A DNA stretch of 64,000 nt from Spirochaetota bacterium (GCA_029974015.1 JARKUF010000038.1:1-64000); one strand, 5' to 3'; positions 7,912 through 16,824 are shown, numbered from the stretch's first letter. Numbers and translations are program-made. Notes: generated by a model from the sequence alone, not told the origin.

Positions 7912-9747
7912 ATGATTGAGTACGACCATAATTCAATGGCGGCAATTTTCCAGAAGAATTCCGCGATTTTTGGAGAAAAAGCCTACGCTTCATACAAGAA
8001 GGACGGCAGATGGGCGGACATTTCATGGAAAGCCATGAATTCCCTCGTGCACGATCTCGCCAATTATCTTATATCGATCGGCATGAAAAAAGGCGACAGG
8101 GTGGGAATATTTTCTCCAAACCGCTGGGAATGGCATCTCGCCGCTCTGGCCATAAACTCCACAGGGGCCGTCGATGTGCCGATCTACGCTACAAATTCCG
8201 CCGAAGAAACGGAGTATATTTTAGGAAACTCCGATTCGAAAGCATGCTTTGTCGGCGCGGAAGAGCATCTGGCGAAGGTCCTCAAAGCCCGTTCGAAGCT
8301 CCCAATGCTGGAAAAAGTAATCATCTTCGATGAGGCGAACGTCAGCCAAAAACGGGAACTCACGCTTTCAAAGGCGCTGTCCATCGGCAAAGAAACGCCG
8401 AATAGCGGGACCCTGGAACAGCGCATGGGCTCCCTGCGGCCATCAGACCTCTCCACGCTGATGTACACCTCCGGCACGACCGGAAACCCGAAGGGAGTCA
8501 TGCTCACGCATGGAAATTTCGTCTCGAACGTTCAAAACACCTTTTCCGAGATGAAGGACCTGAAGACCGGACGGGGCCTCATAGGCCCCGATGATGTTTT
8601 TCTTTCCTTCCTCCCCCTCTCCCACTCCCTGGAAAGGACGGCAGGGTTCCACGGCGCCATACTGTCAGGCGCGAAAACGGTGTTCGCCGAGAACCTCGGC
8701 AAGCTCCTCGCCAACTGTAAGGAGGTGAGGCCCAGCATCATAATAAGCGTACCACGTATTTACGAGAAGTTCCATGCCGGCATACTGACGAAAAGCGCCA
8801 GAGTAAAGGGCCCGAAGAAAGCGATATTCAACTTCGCCATGCGCCAGGCCGAGAGGAACCTCCCCTATGTGTGCCGGGACCTTCGACGGAAGGGGCTTTT
8901 CGCCATTAAATACCGCATAGCCGAAAAGCTTGTCCTGTCCTCGCTCAAAAAAAACATGGGGATGGACAGGCTTCGCTTCGCGATATCCGGCGGGGCCCCG
9001 CTCTCGCAGTCAGATGCGGAATTTTTCATCGGCATGGGCTGTAAAATTCTCGAGGGCTTCGGCCTGACGGAGACATCTCCCATTATGACTTTCAACAGGC
9101 CCTGGAACATCAAGCCGGGCACCGTGGGACATCCCATTCCGGAAACGGAAATTAAAATATCCGACGATGGCGAGATTCTCGTCCGCGGTCCCCAGGTGAT
9201 GACGGGATACTATAAGAACGAGGAAGCGACCGGGGAAGCCCTCATGCCCGATGGTTTTTTTCGCACCGGCGACATCGGCATCATAGACGGGGAAGGCTTC
9301 CTGAAAATCACGGGACGCATCAAGGACATCATCGTCACGGCCGGTGGAAAAAACATATCGCCCCAGAACCTGGAGGAGAGCTTAAAGAAGTCACCTTTCA
9401 TAGAGCAGGCGGGGATAATCGGCGACGGGAGGAAATACCTCACGGCCCTCATTGTTCCGGAGTTCCGGGAGCTGAAAAAATGGGCCGGAGAAAATGGCGT
9501 AAAATTCTCGTCCCGGTCCGATCTTATCGCCAGCGAGGCGGTCCGAACGCTCTTCAGGAAAGAAATCGACGCCCATACCTCCCATGTATCCCGGGTGGAG
9601 CAGATACGCAAGTTCACCATTCTCGACGCGGAGTGGACCCAGGCATCCGGCGAGCTCACGCCCACCCAGAAGGTAAAGCGCAAAATCATCAACGGGAAAT
9701 ACGCGAAAGAAATTGAAGCGATGTATCCCCGCGGAGGGCCCGCCTGA
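7912..9747 (+). CDS. Long-chain acyl-CoA synthetase (AMP-forming)
   Basis: A 611-residue ANL-superfamily ligase activating fatty acids as acyl-AMP and then acyl-CoA. The P-loop-like motif MYTSGTTGNPKGV, the GFGLTETSP adenine-binding segment, and GFFRTGDIG and GRIKDII near the hinge are intact. A C-terminal lysine lies in the TQKVKRK segment. The sequence pattern is of the FadD15/FAA-type long-chain enzymes. It is monocistronic, with a palindromic repeat immediately upstream and convergent mntP six bases beyond its stop. No copy of the TetR operator found at 15.3 and 20.3 kb is seen in front of it. Confidence 0.92.
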   Translation: MIEYDHNSMAAIFQKNSAIFGEKAYASYKKDGRWADISWKAMNSLVHDLANYLISIGMKKGDRVGIFSPNRWEWHLAALAINSTGAVDVPIYATNSAEETEYILGNSDSKACFVGAEEHLAKVLKARSKLPMLEKVIIFDEANVSQKRELTLSKALSIGKETPNSGTLEQRMGSLRPSDLSTLMYTSGTTGNPKGVMLTHGNFVSNVQNTFSEMKDLKTGRGLIGPDDVFLSFLPLSHSLERTAGFHGAILSGAKTVFAENLGKLLANCKEVRPSIIISVPRIYEKFHAGILTKSARVKGPKKAIFNFAMRQAERNLPYVCRDLRRKGLFAIKYRIAEKLVLSSLKKNMGMDRLRFAISGGAPLSQSDAEFFIGMGCKILEGFGLTETSPIMTFNRPWNIKPGTVGHPIPETEIKISDDGEILVRGPQVMTGYYKNEEATGEALMPDGFFRTGDIGIIDGEGFLKITGRIKDIIVTAGGKNISPQNLEESLKKSPFIEQAGIIGDGRKYLTALIVPEFRELKKWAGENGVKFSSRSDLIASEAVRTLFRKEIDAHTSHVSRVEQIRKFTILDAEWTQASGELTPTQKVKRKIINGKYAKEIEAMYPRGGPA

Positions 9748-9752
9748 TTCCA

Positions 9753-10328
9753 TCAGAGCCATTCCATGTGTTCAGCCAAAATCTTAGCGCCAATCACTAC
9801 AAGCATGATGCCCCCGACGGCCTCGGCCCGGCGCCCCAGAAGGGCCCCTGCCCTCTTCCCGAGAAAGACCCCCACTGCGGAAAAAATAGCGCAGGTAATG
9901 CCAATTATGACGCTCGGCGCCAGGATGCCGCTTCCCAATACTCCAAGTGAAAGCCCCACCGCCAGAGCGTCGATGCTCGTGGCAACAGAAAGAACTATGA
10001 GGGACCATCCCCGGGAAGGGTCACGGCCTTTAAATTTCACTTCGCTTTCAACTTCACCGGAAAAGGCGCCCCGGACCATCCGGACCCCAATAAATGTAAG
10101 GAGCGCGAACACGACCCAGTGGTCATAGTCTCGAATAAGATGCTCCACATACATCCCGGCATAGTATCCGATGAGGGGCATTATGAACTGGAAAAGCCCA
10201 AAATGGAAAGAGAGGCGGAAGTAGTGTCCCATATCCGGTTTTTTGACGGCCATCCCGGCAGAAATGGAAACAGAGAATGCGTCCATGGCAAGCCCGCAGG
10301 CTATAAAAAATGTTTCTAAAAAACTCAT
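9753..10328 (-). CDS. mntP: Manganese efflux pump MntP
   Basis: A six-TM inner-membrane exporter of 191 residues, the usual MntP length. Two internally repeated halves contain conserved acidic motifs: AMDAFSVSISAG in TM1 and SIDALAVGLSLG in the second half. It exports Mn(II) and protects against manganese excess. AGGGGAAG lies upstream of the ATG. I looked for a yybP-ykoY manganese riboswitch upstream and could not recognise one. The 125 bases between the terminator at 10454 and the start hold only a 31-codon ORF without a ribosome site. Confidence 0.92.
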   Translation of the reverse strand: MSFLETFFIACGLAMDAFSVSISAGMAVKKPDMGHYFRLSFHFGLFQFIMPLIGYYAGMYVEHLIRDYDHWVVFALLTFIGVRMVRGAFSGEVESEVKFKGRDPSRGWSLIVLSVATSIDALAVGLSLGVLGSGILAPSVIIGITCAIFSAVGVFLGKRAGALLGRRAEAVGGIMLVVIGAKILAEHMEWL

Positions 10329-10453
10329 CCGCTTCCCCTGAAGGCTTTAGACGTTCACGGCAATTCCTTGGCCAGTTGTACCAAACCTTTGAATGTGGAC
10401 AGGATAGTGCGGGCCGCCTCTGTCAGCAAATACTTTTGCATCAGCGCCATGTC

Positions 10454-10492
10454 CAAAAAAAGACGGGCCCCTCATATACCGAAGGGCCCGTC
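10454..10492 (-). terminator. Rho-independent terminator of the SCP2/transketolase operon
   Basis: On the minus strand GACGGGCCC pairs with GGGCCCGTC across a 13-base loop and is followed by seven T. It lies about 40 bases after the stop of the last operon gene. Confidence 0.9.
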
Positions 10493-10533
10493 CGATAATG
10501 CCTTTTAGCGCTCTTTAACGCTTTTACACCTGC

Positions 10534-11313
10534 CTATGTCACGAGGGCCTGTATTCTCTGCATGAAGTCGTTTATCTGCGCGCCGTATTCAGGGGCCCCT
10601 TCAATGGTCACCTTCCCTTCGGCAACACCGCTGACAAACTCCACGTCCCGGAGAAGCACCGCAAGGGCCCCGTCAACGCCGTGGAACTTCATATGCACAA
10701 AGGGCCTGCGCCGCTGGTAAAAGCCCCTTCCCGCTTTGGAATTCCCTGCCTTCACGCGGAGATAGGCGGCGATATCCGTGCCCTCCACAGACATCTGGTA
10801 AATCCGGTCAGGCTGTTTCTTCGTCCACTTCACCATCTCCGGATTTCCCCCCTTGTTGTACTGGCTTAAGGCCGTTGTTATCATGTAGAAGGCGAGCTTC
10901 ACTTTTAAATGCTTTTTGTCCTCCTTTTTGGGCCTGGCGCTCGGCATCATGATCTTCAGGCTCATAAGGAGTCCCAACACCTTGATGAGAAGCCCCGGTT
11001 TTCCCCACCCCTTGATGGAGGGGAGAACGGGCTTTCCCGCAAGCATGTCGTTCATCTTTTTCACCGTTTTGAAGGAAAAAGTGATATCGGCGGATTCGCC
11101 CACGCCCTGCTCCACGGAAAAATCCCCATTGTCGAAAACCAGGCAGGCCCCGATTTTCTCCCCGTCATTGTCCGCGACAAACTGCACCCGGGCCTTCACG
11201 TTCTCGAATTTTTTCTTCATGGACGGTACGTCCGAAAGCATAACCTTGATCACAGGGAAGACCGCCCGCATGAAAATCCTCGCCGCCATCAGTTCCTTTT
11301 CGGTAGCAGCCAT
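10534..11313 (-). CDS. SCP2-like lipid-binding domain protein (operon distal copy)
   Basis: A 259-residue soluble protein without signal peptide. It appears to contain two SCP2-like modules. The first runs VQFVADNDGEKIGACLVFD, then GDFSVEQG, ADITFSF and a MLAG segment. The second ends VEFVSGVAEGKVTIEG. SCP2 domains bind acyl chains or sterol-like lipids and often act as lipid carriers or accessory subunits. It starts one base after the transketolase stop. The operon also begins with a protein of the same kind (14493-15254), so two carriers bracket three metabolic enzymes. The family call is by pattern only; the ligand is unknown. Confidence 0.6.
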   Translation of the reverse strand: MAATEKELMAARIFMRAVFPVIKVMLSDVPSMKKKFENVKARVQFVADNDGEKIGACLVFDNGDFSVEQGVGESADITFSFKTVKKMNDMLAGKPVLPSIKGWGKPGLLIKVLGLLMSLKIMMPSARPKKEDKKHLKVKLAFYMITTALSQYNKGGNPEMVKWTKKQPDRIYQMSVEGTDIAAYLRVKAGNSKAGRGFYQRRRPFVHMKFHGVDGALAVLLRDVEFVSGVAEGKVTIEGAPEYGAQINDFMQRIQALVT

Positions 11314-11314
11314 G

Positions 11315-12331
11315 TCACACCTCGTCTTCCCAGTTTTCGTCTTCCTCGAAATCTTTTCCCATCAACTGGCGGACCTTGGCAATGATTCCATTGGAGTCCA
11401 GGCCATAGTGGGAGTAGAGGTCCTCGGGGTATCCCACAACGCAGTAGCAGTCGGGTATGCCAACTTTTTCAAAGGCGCACCCCTTGCCGCTGGCGGCTAT
11501 CACGTCCGCCACCGCGGAGCCAAGGCCTCCGTGAATGTTGTGGTCCTCGAAAGTGATGATGCGGCGCGTCTCTTTAACGGCCTTGAGGATCGCCTCCTCG
11601 TCGATGGGTTTGATGGTGTGCATGTTCAACACCCGGACCGAGAGGCCGTCGTCCTCTTTCAGTGTTTTTGCCGCCTCGGCCGCCTGAAGCACCGTGATGC
11701 CGCAGCAGATGAGGGTGATATCGGTCCCTTCGTTGATGGTGACGGCTTTGCCGATTTCAAAACCGTAGTCCTCTTTCTCGTAGTACGGCGGCTCGAAACC
11801 GCGGCCAATGCGGATGTAAACCGGGCCCGGATAATTTACGCAGGCCTTTACGGCATTGGCGGTCTCTATTCCGTCCGCGGGGGCGATGACCGTCATATTC
11901 GCGAATGAGCGCGTGATGGCCAGGTCTTCGGTGCAATGGTGCGTGGTCCCGGCGGCGCCGAAGGAGGTCCCCGAGTGGGTGGCGATGATCTTCACGTCCA
12001 GGTTCTGGTAGCAGATATCGGTGCGGACTTGTTCGGCCGAGCGCATGGTGGTGAAGGCCGCCATGGTCGACACGAAGGGAAGGAGTCCGGCCTTCGCCAA
12101 TCCCGCTGAAATCCCAAACATATTCTGCTCGGCGATGCCTACGTTAAAAAAACGGTCCGGGAACTTGTCGCCAAATTTGCTTATCTTCGTGGATTTCGCC
12201 ATATCGGCGGAAAGCCCCACTATTTTCGGATTGGCCTTTCCCAGGTCGCAGAGGACTTCCCCGTAAATTTCCGCCTGGGTAAGGGTATTCGCGTCATATA
12301 CAGTCCAGGTTGTTCCGGTTACTTCTGCCAT
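11315..12331 (-). CDS. Transketolase-like, C-terminal subunit
   Basis: A 338-residue protein matching the pyrimidine-binding and C-terminal domains of transketolase, in the split form found in many bacteria and archaea. The catalytic-site stretch RFFNVGIAEQNMFGISAG carries the conserved Glu that activates thiamine diphosphate. GTSFGAAGTTHHCTEDLAI and VRIGRG follow. It pairs with the gene 14 bases upstream to make one active enzyme that transfers a two-carbon ketol unit. Its place with an aminotransferase and lipid-binding proteins suggests a specialised acceptor rather than the pentose pathway, which is an inference. Confidence 0.88.
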   Translation of the reverse strand: MAEVTGTTWTVYDANTLTQAEIYGEVLCDLGKANPKIVGLSADMAKSTKISKFGDKFPDRFFNVGIAEQNMFGISAGLAKAGLLPFVSTMAAFTTMRSAEQVRTDICYQNLDVKIIATHSGTSFGAAGTTHHCTEDLAITRSFANMTVIAPADGIETANAVKACVNYPGPVYIRIGRGFEPPYYEKEDYGFEIGKAVTINEGTDITLICCGITVLQAAEAAKTLKEDDGLSVRVLNMHTIKPIDEEAILKAVKETRRIITFEDHNIHGGLGSAVADVIAASGKGCAFEKVGIPDCYCVVGYPEDLYSHYGLDSNGIIAKVRQLMGKDFEEDENWEDEV

Positions 12332-12345
12332 GGTGTTCCTCCCGA

Positions 12346-13185
12346 TTATTTTCCATACATGGTATCAACGGACTTGTGGGCCCTTTCGGCAAGCGTGGAA
12401 TCGATGCTTCCGTAATGCCACTTCACTTCGTTCTCCATGAAGTCTACGCCTTTCCCCTTGACGGTGTGGGCTATGATCAGCACGGGGCCGCTCTTTTCGC
12501 TGTGCGAATAATCGATGGCTTCCGTGAGTTCCGCAAAGCTGTGCCCGTCGACTTCCTTCACTATCCAGCCGAAGGCCTTCCACTTATCTGCGAAGGGTTC
12601 CAGGTTCATCACCTGTTCCGTGCGCCCGTCTATCATGAGCTTGTTCCGGTCCACAATCCCGGTGAGATTGTTAAGCTTGAAATGGGACGCCGACATGGCG
12701 GCCTCCCAGATGGTCCCTTCATTGCATTCACCGTCACCCATGATGCAGTAGGTCCACCAGGATTTATTCTGCATGCGCGCCCCGAGGGCGAGGCCAACCG
12801 CAATAGAAAGCCCGTGGCCCAGGGAACCCGTGGAGACATCCACGCCCTTCACTTTACAACTATCCAGGTGCATTCCGAAGGGTGACATGAAGTGGTTGAA
12901 TTCCTTAAGCTCTTCCTTATCGAAATACCCTTTGTTCGCCAGGACGGGGGCGTAGCCTACTCCGCCGTGGCCCTTGCTGAGCACAACGCGGTCGCGGTCT
13001 TCCCAGTCCGGCCTCTTAGGATCAACTTTGAGATATTTAAAATACAGGAGCGTTAAAATCTCCACCATGCTCATGGCGCCCCCTATATGGGCACCTCCGG
13101 CCCACACGGTGGTATCGATGATGTCCCGGCGTATCTGCCAGGCCTTTTCGTTCAGTTCTTTCAATTCGGCATCGGTCAGCGGCAT
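12346..13185 (-). CDS. Transketolase-like, N-terminal (ThDP-binding) subunit
   Basis: A 279-residue subunit with the thiamine diphosphate pyrophosphate-binding motif GDGECNEGTIWEAAMSAS. Active-site His segments AHIGGAMSM and SKGHGGVGY are also present. AAGGAGG precedes the ATG. It is the third gene in the operon, directly before its partner. Split transketolases also occur in nucleotide-sugar and cyclitol gene clusters, so the true substrate could be a modified sugar or ketose. Confidence 0.88.
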   Translation of the reverse strand: MPLTDAELKELNEKAWQIRRDIIDTTVWAGGAHIGGAMSMVEILTLLYFKYLKVDPKRPDWEDRDRVVLSKGHGGVGYAPVLANKGYFDKEELKEFNHFMSPFGMHLDSCKVKGVDVSTGSLGHGLSIAVGLALGARMQNKSWWTYCIMGDGECNEGTIWEAAMSASHFKLNNLTGIVDRNKLMIDGRTEQVMNLEPFADKWKAFGWIVKEVDGHSFAELTEAIDYSHSEKSGPVLIIAHTVKGKGVDFMENEVKWHYGSIDSTLAERAHKSVDTMYGK

Positions 13186-13227
13186 GACATCCTCCTTAGG
13201 ATAAATTTTGGGGAGCGCCCGGCGCCC

Positions 13228-14469
13228 CTAACTGTATTTCTTTTTCACTACCTTGAATGCCTCGTCCGCGATGGCCCAGGTACGCTTGATGTCGGCGTCG
13301 GTGTGGGCCGTTGAAATGAACCAGTTGTGGTGGGACGTGAAAAAGGCCCCCCGGCGCGTGCATTCTCCGCACCAATCCTGATGGAGCATGAGGCTCTCGT
13401 CGTCGGTTATGCGAAGATACGGCATGGAGGCGGCGCCCGACACCTTCAAATTGTACCCATATCCGGCGGCGATTTTCACCAGGCCGTCCAGAAGTTTCTT
13501 CCCCTTCTCAAGCATAATCTTCGGCGCGTTTATCCTTTTCATTTCCTTGAGGCACGCCAGGGACGCCGCCATGGGGGCAGCCTGATACCAGTAACTGCCG
13601 GTGAAAAACACCCGGGCCGCTTCCCCCTTCAATGCCCCGGTACCCACCAGGGCCGATATGGGATGTCCATTGGCGATGGCCTTGCAGAAACAGATGAGGT
13701 CGGGCTTAAAGCCAAAATACTCGCAGGACCCTCCCATAGAGAGCCTGAAACCGCAACGCACATCGTCTATGATGAGGACGATGCCTTCCCTGTTACAGAG
13801 GGCCTGTACCTTCTGCCAGTACCCGTCGGCGGGGAGCTCATTGTCGACGAAAGTGGGATGATGATAGGGCGTGGCGATGAAGGCCGCGATCTGACCGGGG
13901 TTTTCATTAACCGCCCTTTCGAACTCCTCGTAACGGTTCCAGTTGATGCGGACAATATTCCGGTAATCTTCCTCAATGATTCCGTGGTGTCCCGGGGCCT
14001 GCATCCAGGGTGATACCCCGTGATATCCTCCTCCGACCATCACCACCTTTTTCCTTCCCGTGGCCGACCTGGCGATCATCACCGCGTAGTTGGTCACGTC
14101 CCCGCCGTTTTTCGCAAAGAAGGCCCAGTCGGCTACAGGAATGAGGTCCACCAGGTATTCAGCGAGCTCCACCATCACCGAGGATGCTCCCATGAGACAG
14201 CTTCCGGATTTCTGGTACTTCGCCGCGGCGGCCTCCACCTTCGGATGGTTGTACCCGAGCACCATGGGGCCATAGGCGCACATATAGTCGATGAAATCAT
14301 TGCCATCCACATCTTTGAAATGTGAGCCCCTTCCGCTGGCGGCAAAAAAGGGATAGTGGGCCGCGGGGATAAGCGGGGCCGGGCTGAAATGACCGTAAAT
14401 ACCGCAGGGGATCACCTTCGCCGCGCGCTTAAAAAGGTTTTGTGAATTTTTATAGCTGTAGGTTTTCAT
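13228..14469 (-). CDS. Class III PLP-dependent aminotransferase (GSA aminotransferase-like)
   Basis: A fold-type I aminotransferase or aminomutase of 413 residues. The PLP lysine lies in CFCKAIANGHPISALVG, the cofactor Asp in LIIDDVRCGF, and FFAKNGGDVTNYAVM forms the phosphate-binding region. The pattern is closer to glutamate-1-semialdehyde aminomutase-like enzymes of surface glycan clusters than to HemL itself. Within the operon it could aminate the ketone made by the split transketolase. CGGAGA lies upstream of the ATG. No heme gene is adjacent, so hemL is unlikely. Confidence 0.8.
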   Translation of the reverse strand: MKTYSYKNSQNLFKRAAKVIPCGIYGHFSPAPLIPAAHYPFFAASGRGSHFKDVDGNDFIDYMCAYGPMVLGYNHPKVEAAAAKYQKSGSCLMGASSVMVELAEYLVDLIPVADWAFFAKNGGDVTNYAVMIARSATGRKKVVMVGGGYHGVSPWMQAPGHHGIIEEDYRNIVRINWNRYEEFERAVNENPGQIAAFIATPYHHPTFVDNELPADGYWQKVQALCNREGIVLIIDDVRCGFRLSMGGSCEYFGFKPDLICFCKAIANGHPISALVGTGALKGEAARVFFTGSYWYQAAPMAASLACLKEMKRINAPKIMLEKGKKLLDGLVKIAAGYGYNLKVSGAASMPYLRITDDESLMLHQDWCGECTRRGAFFTSHHNWFISTAHTDADIKRTWAIADEAFKVVKKKYS

Positions 14470-14492
14470 CGCATTCTCCGGTTCATAAGGTT

Positions 14493-15254
14493 TTACGAAA
14501 GATACTTCGGTATTAAATCGAGAATCAGACTCAGGTTGTCGAGCATCGACGTCTGTCCCTTGATGACCACATCGCCAGCGGCGATGGCCGTGAAAGCGTC
14601 CATTTTACCGTTAAGAAAATCATTTGCTGTTTTGATTCCCATCAGGTTCATGATCGCCATCGGCTTTGTGGCATCTCCCTTTGTCACCGTGATATCACCG
14701 TCATTAAAATCGATATAGACGCCGGGGCCGTCCGGGTATATCTTGAATTGGACTTTCCCATTTATCATATGGGACGCCGCCATTTTTCCAACCGGATCGA
14801 GAAGCGCCAGCTCCCGCGCGGCAAATGCCGCGGTGTTGATGGTGAAGCGGGTATTCATTTCCAAATATTTCTTGTCCTTTAAAAGCTCATCCGTGGGTTT
14901 GAGATAATATTCGAGCTTTTCCGTGAGTTTAGGGAACTTTTTGGTGAGGAACCCTATTTTGGTGAATCCCCGTAAAGGAATTGGGTTCCCCTTTCCGTCG
15001 AACATCCTGTTCAGATGAGCCGGTGAGGTGAAGAAAAGTATTATGGATGGAGATTTGCATTTCCCCCGCCCCACAGTGCATTTGCCATCTTTGAATATGA
15101 TATGGGCCCTGGGGCCTCCAGCCACGGAGAACTGGATGGAAATGTTCCAATCCCGCGCCATTTCGGCCATTTCCCTGTCATAGGTCACTAAATCTTCCAG
15201 ATTTTGAATGACCGCGTACAGATTCAAGTTTGCCTTGATAAGATCAATGGACAT
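14493..15254 (-). CDS. SCP2-like lipid-binding domain protein (operon proximal copy)
   Basis: First gene of the TetR-controlled operon, 253 residues and no signal peptide. It shows two SCP2-like halves: ISIQFSVAGGPRAHIIFKDG then PSIILFFTSPAHLNRMFDG, and VQFKIYPDGPGVYIDFNDG then FTAIAAGDVVIKG. It resembles the operon's last gene in layout. A longer reading from a TTG at 15326 is possible but would begin at the -35 box and run through the operator. The ATG at 15254 is therefore chosen, with a weak GGGG site upstream. A lipid-carrier role is likely and the ligand is unknown. Confidence 0.6.
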   Translation of the reverse strand: MSIDLIKANLNLYAVIQNLEDLVTYDREMAEMARDWNISIQFSVAGGPRAHIIFKDGKCTVGRGKCKSPSIILFFTSPAHLNRMFDGKGNPIPLRGFTKIGFLTKKFPKLTEKLEYYLKPTDELLKDKKYLEMNTRFTINTAAFAARELALLDPVGKMAASHMINGKVQFKIYPDGPGVYIDFNDGDITVTKGDATKPMAIMNLMGIKTANDFLNGKMDAFTAIAAGDVVIKGQTSMLDNLSLILDLIPKYLS

Positions 15255-15277
15255 TGGAATACCCCGATGATAAAGAT

Positions 15278-15295
15278 TGAGTGAGTACTTACTCA
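15278..15295. promoter_or_regulatory. TetR-type operator, site 1
   Basis: TGAGTGAGTACTTACTCA is an almost perfect 18-bp palindrome just downstream of the -10 box of the SCP2/transketolase operon. It is the exact reverse complement of the site at 20265-20282. A protein bound here would block transcription start. Confidence 0.8.
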
Positions 15296-15297
15296 AA

Positions 15298-15326
15298 ATA
15301 CTATCTGTACTTTCAATTTTCGTCAA
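15298..15326 (-). promoter_or_regulatory. Sigma-70 promoter of the SCP2/transketolase/aminotransferase operon
   Basis: -35 TTGACG (15326-15321), 17-base spacer, -10 TAGTAT (15303-15298). The operator follows after two bases. The same architecture is repeated at the pnt promoter. Confidence 0.8.
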
Positions 15327-15356
15327 GCAAAAATCAAAACAAATTCAAAAAAAAAT

Positions 15357-15374
15357 TGAGTGAATAATCACTCA
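15357..15374. promoter_or_regulatory. TetR-type operator, site 2
   Basis: TGAGTGAATAATCACTCA is palindromic except at two central positions. It lies about 30 bases upstream of the -35 box of the minus-strand operon and about 235 bases ahead of the TetR start. It fits cooperative repression or autoregulation. It resembles the palindromes bound by TetR-family FadR regulators of fatty-acid genes in Bacillus. Confidence 0.75.
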
Positions 15375-15425
15375 TAAAAGTGTTTTTTAGTTGCAAAGAA
15401 CCGCTCACCCCCAACAGTAGCCATC

Positions 15426-15516
15426 GGGAACCAATAATAATTAATGGCAGTCACAAAAAAATATGTTTTCCCGCCCGCCGAAGGCGGGCGGGAAAGCCTG
15501 ATTATTAGAGGTTGCC
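15426..15516 (+). repeat. Palindromic intergenic element, short form
   Basis: The left half carries TTAATGGCAGTCACAAAAA instead of the A/T-rich hairpin. The GC palindrome GTTTTCCCGCCCGCC / GGCGGGCGGGAAAGC and the right end ATTATTAGAGGTTGCC are intact. The loop is GAAG-type rather than TTCG. It lies between the operators and the TetR gene. Confidence 0.85.
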
Positions 15517-15608
15517 ACAATTTTAAGGTTGGCTGCAGATATTTGGTTTTTATAAAGCACAGAGCTTCCAAAGCTCCCGTCATAGAATGAGAATCCGAGG
15601 ACATATAC

Positions 15609-16307
15609 ATGAAATGGGCGGCACTGACTCAATTTGATACCAATAAAACCCCGAAGCACGAACGGTTTTACAAGGACGCCTTCGATAAGATTTCATCCCA
15701 AAAACGCGACAGGATCCTAAGCGCCGCTATCACCGAATTTTCAAAAAAAGGCTTCAATGCCGCCAACATTAACGTCATCGCGAAAAATGCCGATATCAGC
15801 ATCGGCTCCATGTACAACTACTTCGCCTCCAAGGAAGACCTCTATCTCACCCTTATAGATTATGGATACCAGCTCCTGGAATCGGTTATATCCAGGATAG
15901 ACCTCTCCAAGGGGAATATCTTCGACAAATTAGAGAAACTCCTCCGCGCGGCCCAGGAGTATTCCCGCAACTACCCGGAAATCAATCAAATTTATTTGGA
16001 TATTTCCACGGAAGGGCTCGCACATCTTTCGGACAAGCTCTCCCTGAAGATGGAATCGATATCGGCCATATATTATCGTTCTCTCATCGGCAAGGCTAAG
16101 GAGGAGGGGCTCGCCTCCCCCGACATCGACCCCCATATCGCGTCCTTCTGCATCGACAACATCATCATGATGCTCCAGTTCTCCTACGCCTCCCAGTACT
16201 ACAGGGAGCGAATGAGGATTTTCGCCGGAGAAAAAACCGTCGAGGACGACGACGCCATCATCGACGGCATCATGAAGTTCATCAGAAAGGCCCTCTCGCC
16301 GGAATAA
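15609..16307 (+). CDS. TetR/AcrR-family transcriptional regulator
   Basis: A 232-residue regulator. The N-terminal helix-turn-helix lies at roughly residues 35-80. It includes RDRILSAAITEFSKKGF, then NVIAKNADISIGSMYNYF and SKEDLY, the classic TetR recognition region. The C-terminal ligand domain is helical and unassigned. It is transcribed away from the SCP2/transketolase operon, with two palindromic operators in the gap. The identical operator lies at the pnt promoter 4.7 kb away. The probable role is repressor of both operons, released by an acyl-CoA or similar ligand. CGAGGA precedes the ATG. Confidence 0.88.
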   Translation: MKWAALTQFDTNKTPKHERFYKDAFDKISSQKRDRILSAAITEFSKKGFNAANINVIAKNADISIGSMYNYFASKEDLYLTLIDYGYQLLESVISRIDLSKGNIFDKLEKLLRAAQEYSRNYPEINQIYLDISTEGLAHLSDKLSLKMESISAIYYRSLIGKAKEEGLASPDIDPHIASFCIDNIIMMLQFSYASQYYRERMRIFAGEKTVEDDDAIIDGIMKFIRKALSPE

Positions 16308-16631
16308 TGGGCCGTCCCGCCGCGGGAAATGACTTAGTACAACATAGCCTCCACGCTGAAGCGCGTTTCCGGCCCTGCTGGACCGAACTGTGCTTCTCGG
16401 CGGCCGTCCCTTCCGCAAACCCGAGAGCCCGGCCACCACGATTGCAGAGTAGCGATTTCTCCTTATGCCAAGTGTCCCGGGATTTTCGCGGTCCCCTGAT
16501 ATCTCGTGACATGGTGACATAATAATCCTATTCTCCGAAAGCGGGGAAGAACTGTGGTTTTACGTCACCAAAAACCAAAAATGTTTGACAAAATAAACTT
16601 ATACCCGCAAAAATTGTTGCACAGTCAAGCG
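16308..16631. other. Non-coding spacer after TetR gene
   Basis: No convincing gene is seen on either strand. A TTGACA at about 16584 has no good -10 at normal spacing. The right part runs into a full-length palindromic element. Confidence 0.5.
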
Positions 16632-16749
16632 GGAACCTCTAAAAAGTAAATTTTTGAGGTTCCAATAAATTGTAACTACTTGCATATTCAGGACCCAGGT
16701 TTTCCTCCGCCTTCGGCGGGCGGGAAAACCTGGTTATTTAGAGATTGCC
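16632..16749 (+). repeat. Palindromic intergenic element, full-length copy
   Basis: A 118-bp reference copy. The outer ends are GGAACCTCTAA and TTTAGAGATTGCC. The left hairpin is ACCTCTAAAAAGTAAATTTT plus TGAGGT. The linker contains TTGTAACTACTTGCATATTC. The right palindrome is CCAGGTTTTCC..GCC TTCG GGC..GGAAAACCTGG with a TTCG loop. It ends 75 bases before the Rnk-like gene. Confidence 0.9.
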
Positions 16750-16824
16750 AGGTGTTTGCCTGAGAAAGCATGTGCTAATTCATGTATTGACGTAACCCCG
16801 CATCCGCAATGTTTCGGAGGAACC

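Noticed and set aside
10355-10453. A 31-codon ORF (MALMQKYLLTEAARTILSTF...) between the terminator and mntP
   Set aside because: No ribosome binding site, it starts in the T-run of the terminator, and it has no supporting context.
10329-10453. yybP-ykoY manganese riboswitch in front of mntP
   Set aside because: Too short after the terminator and lacking the conserved loop sequences.
13228-14469. The class III aminotransferase as hemL
   Set aside because: It sits in the lipid-type operon rather than with hemC, and its PLP-lysine region differs from typical GSA aminomutase.
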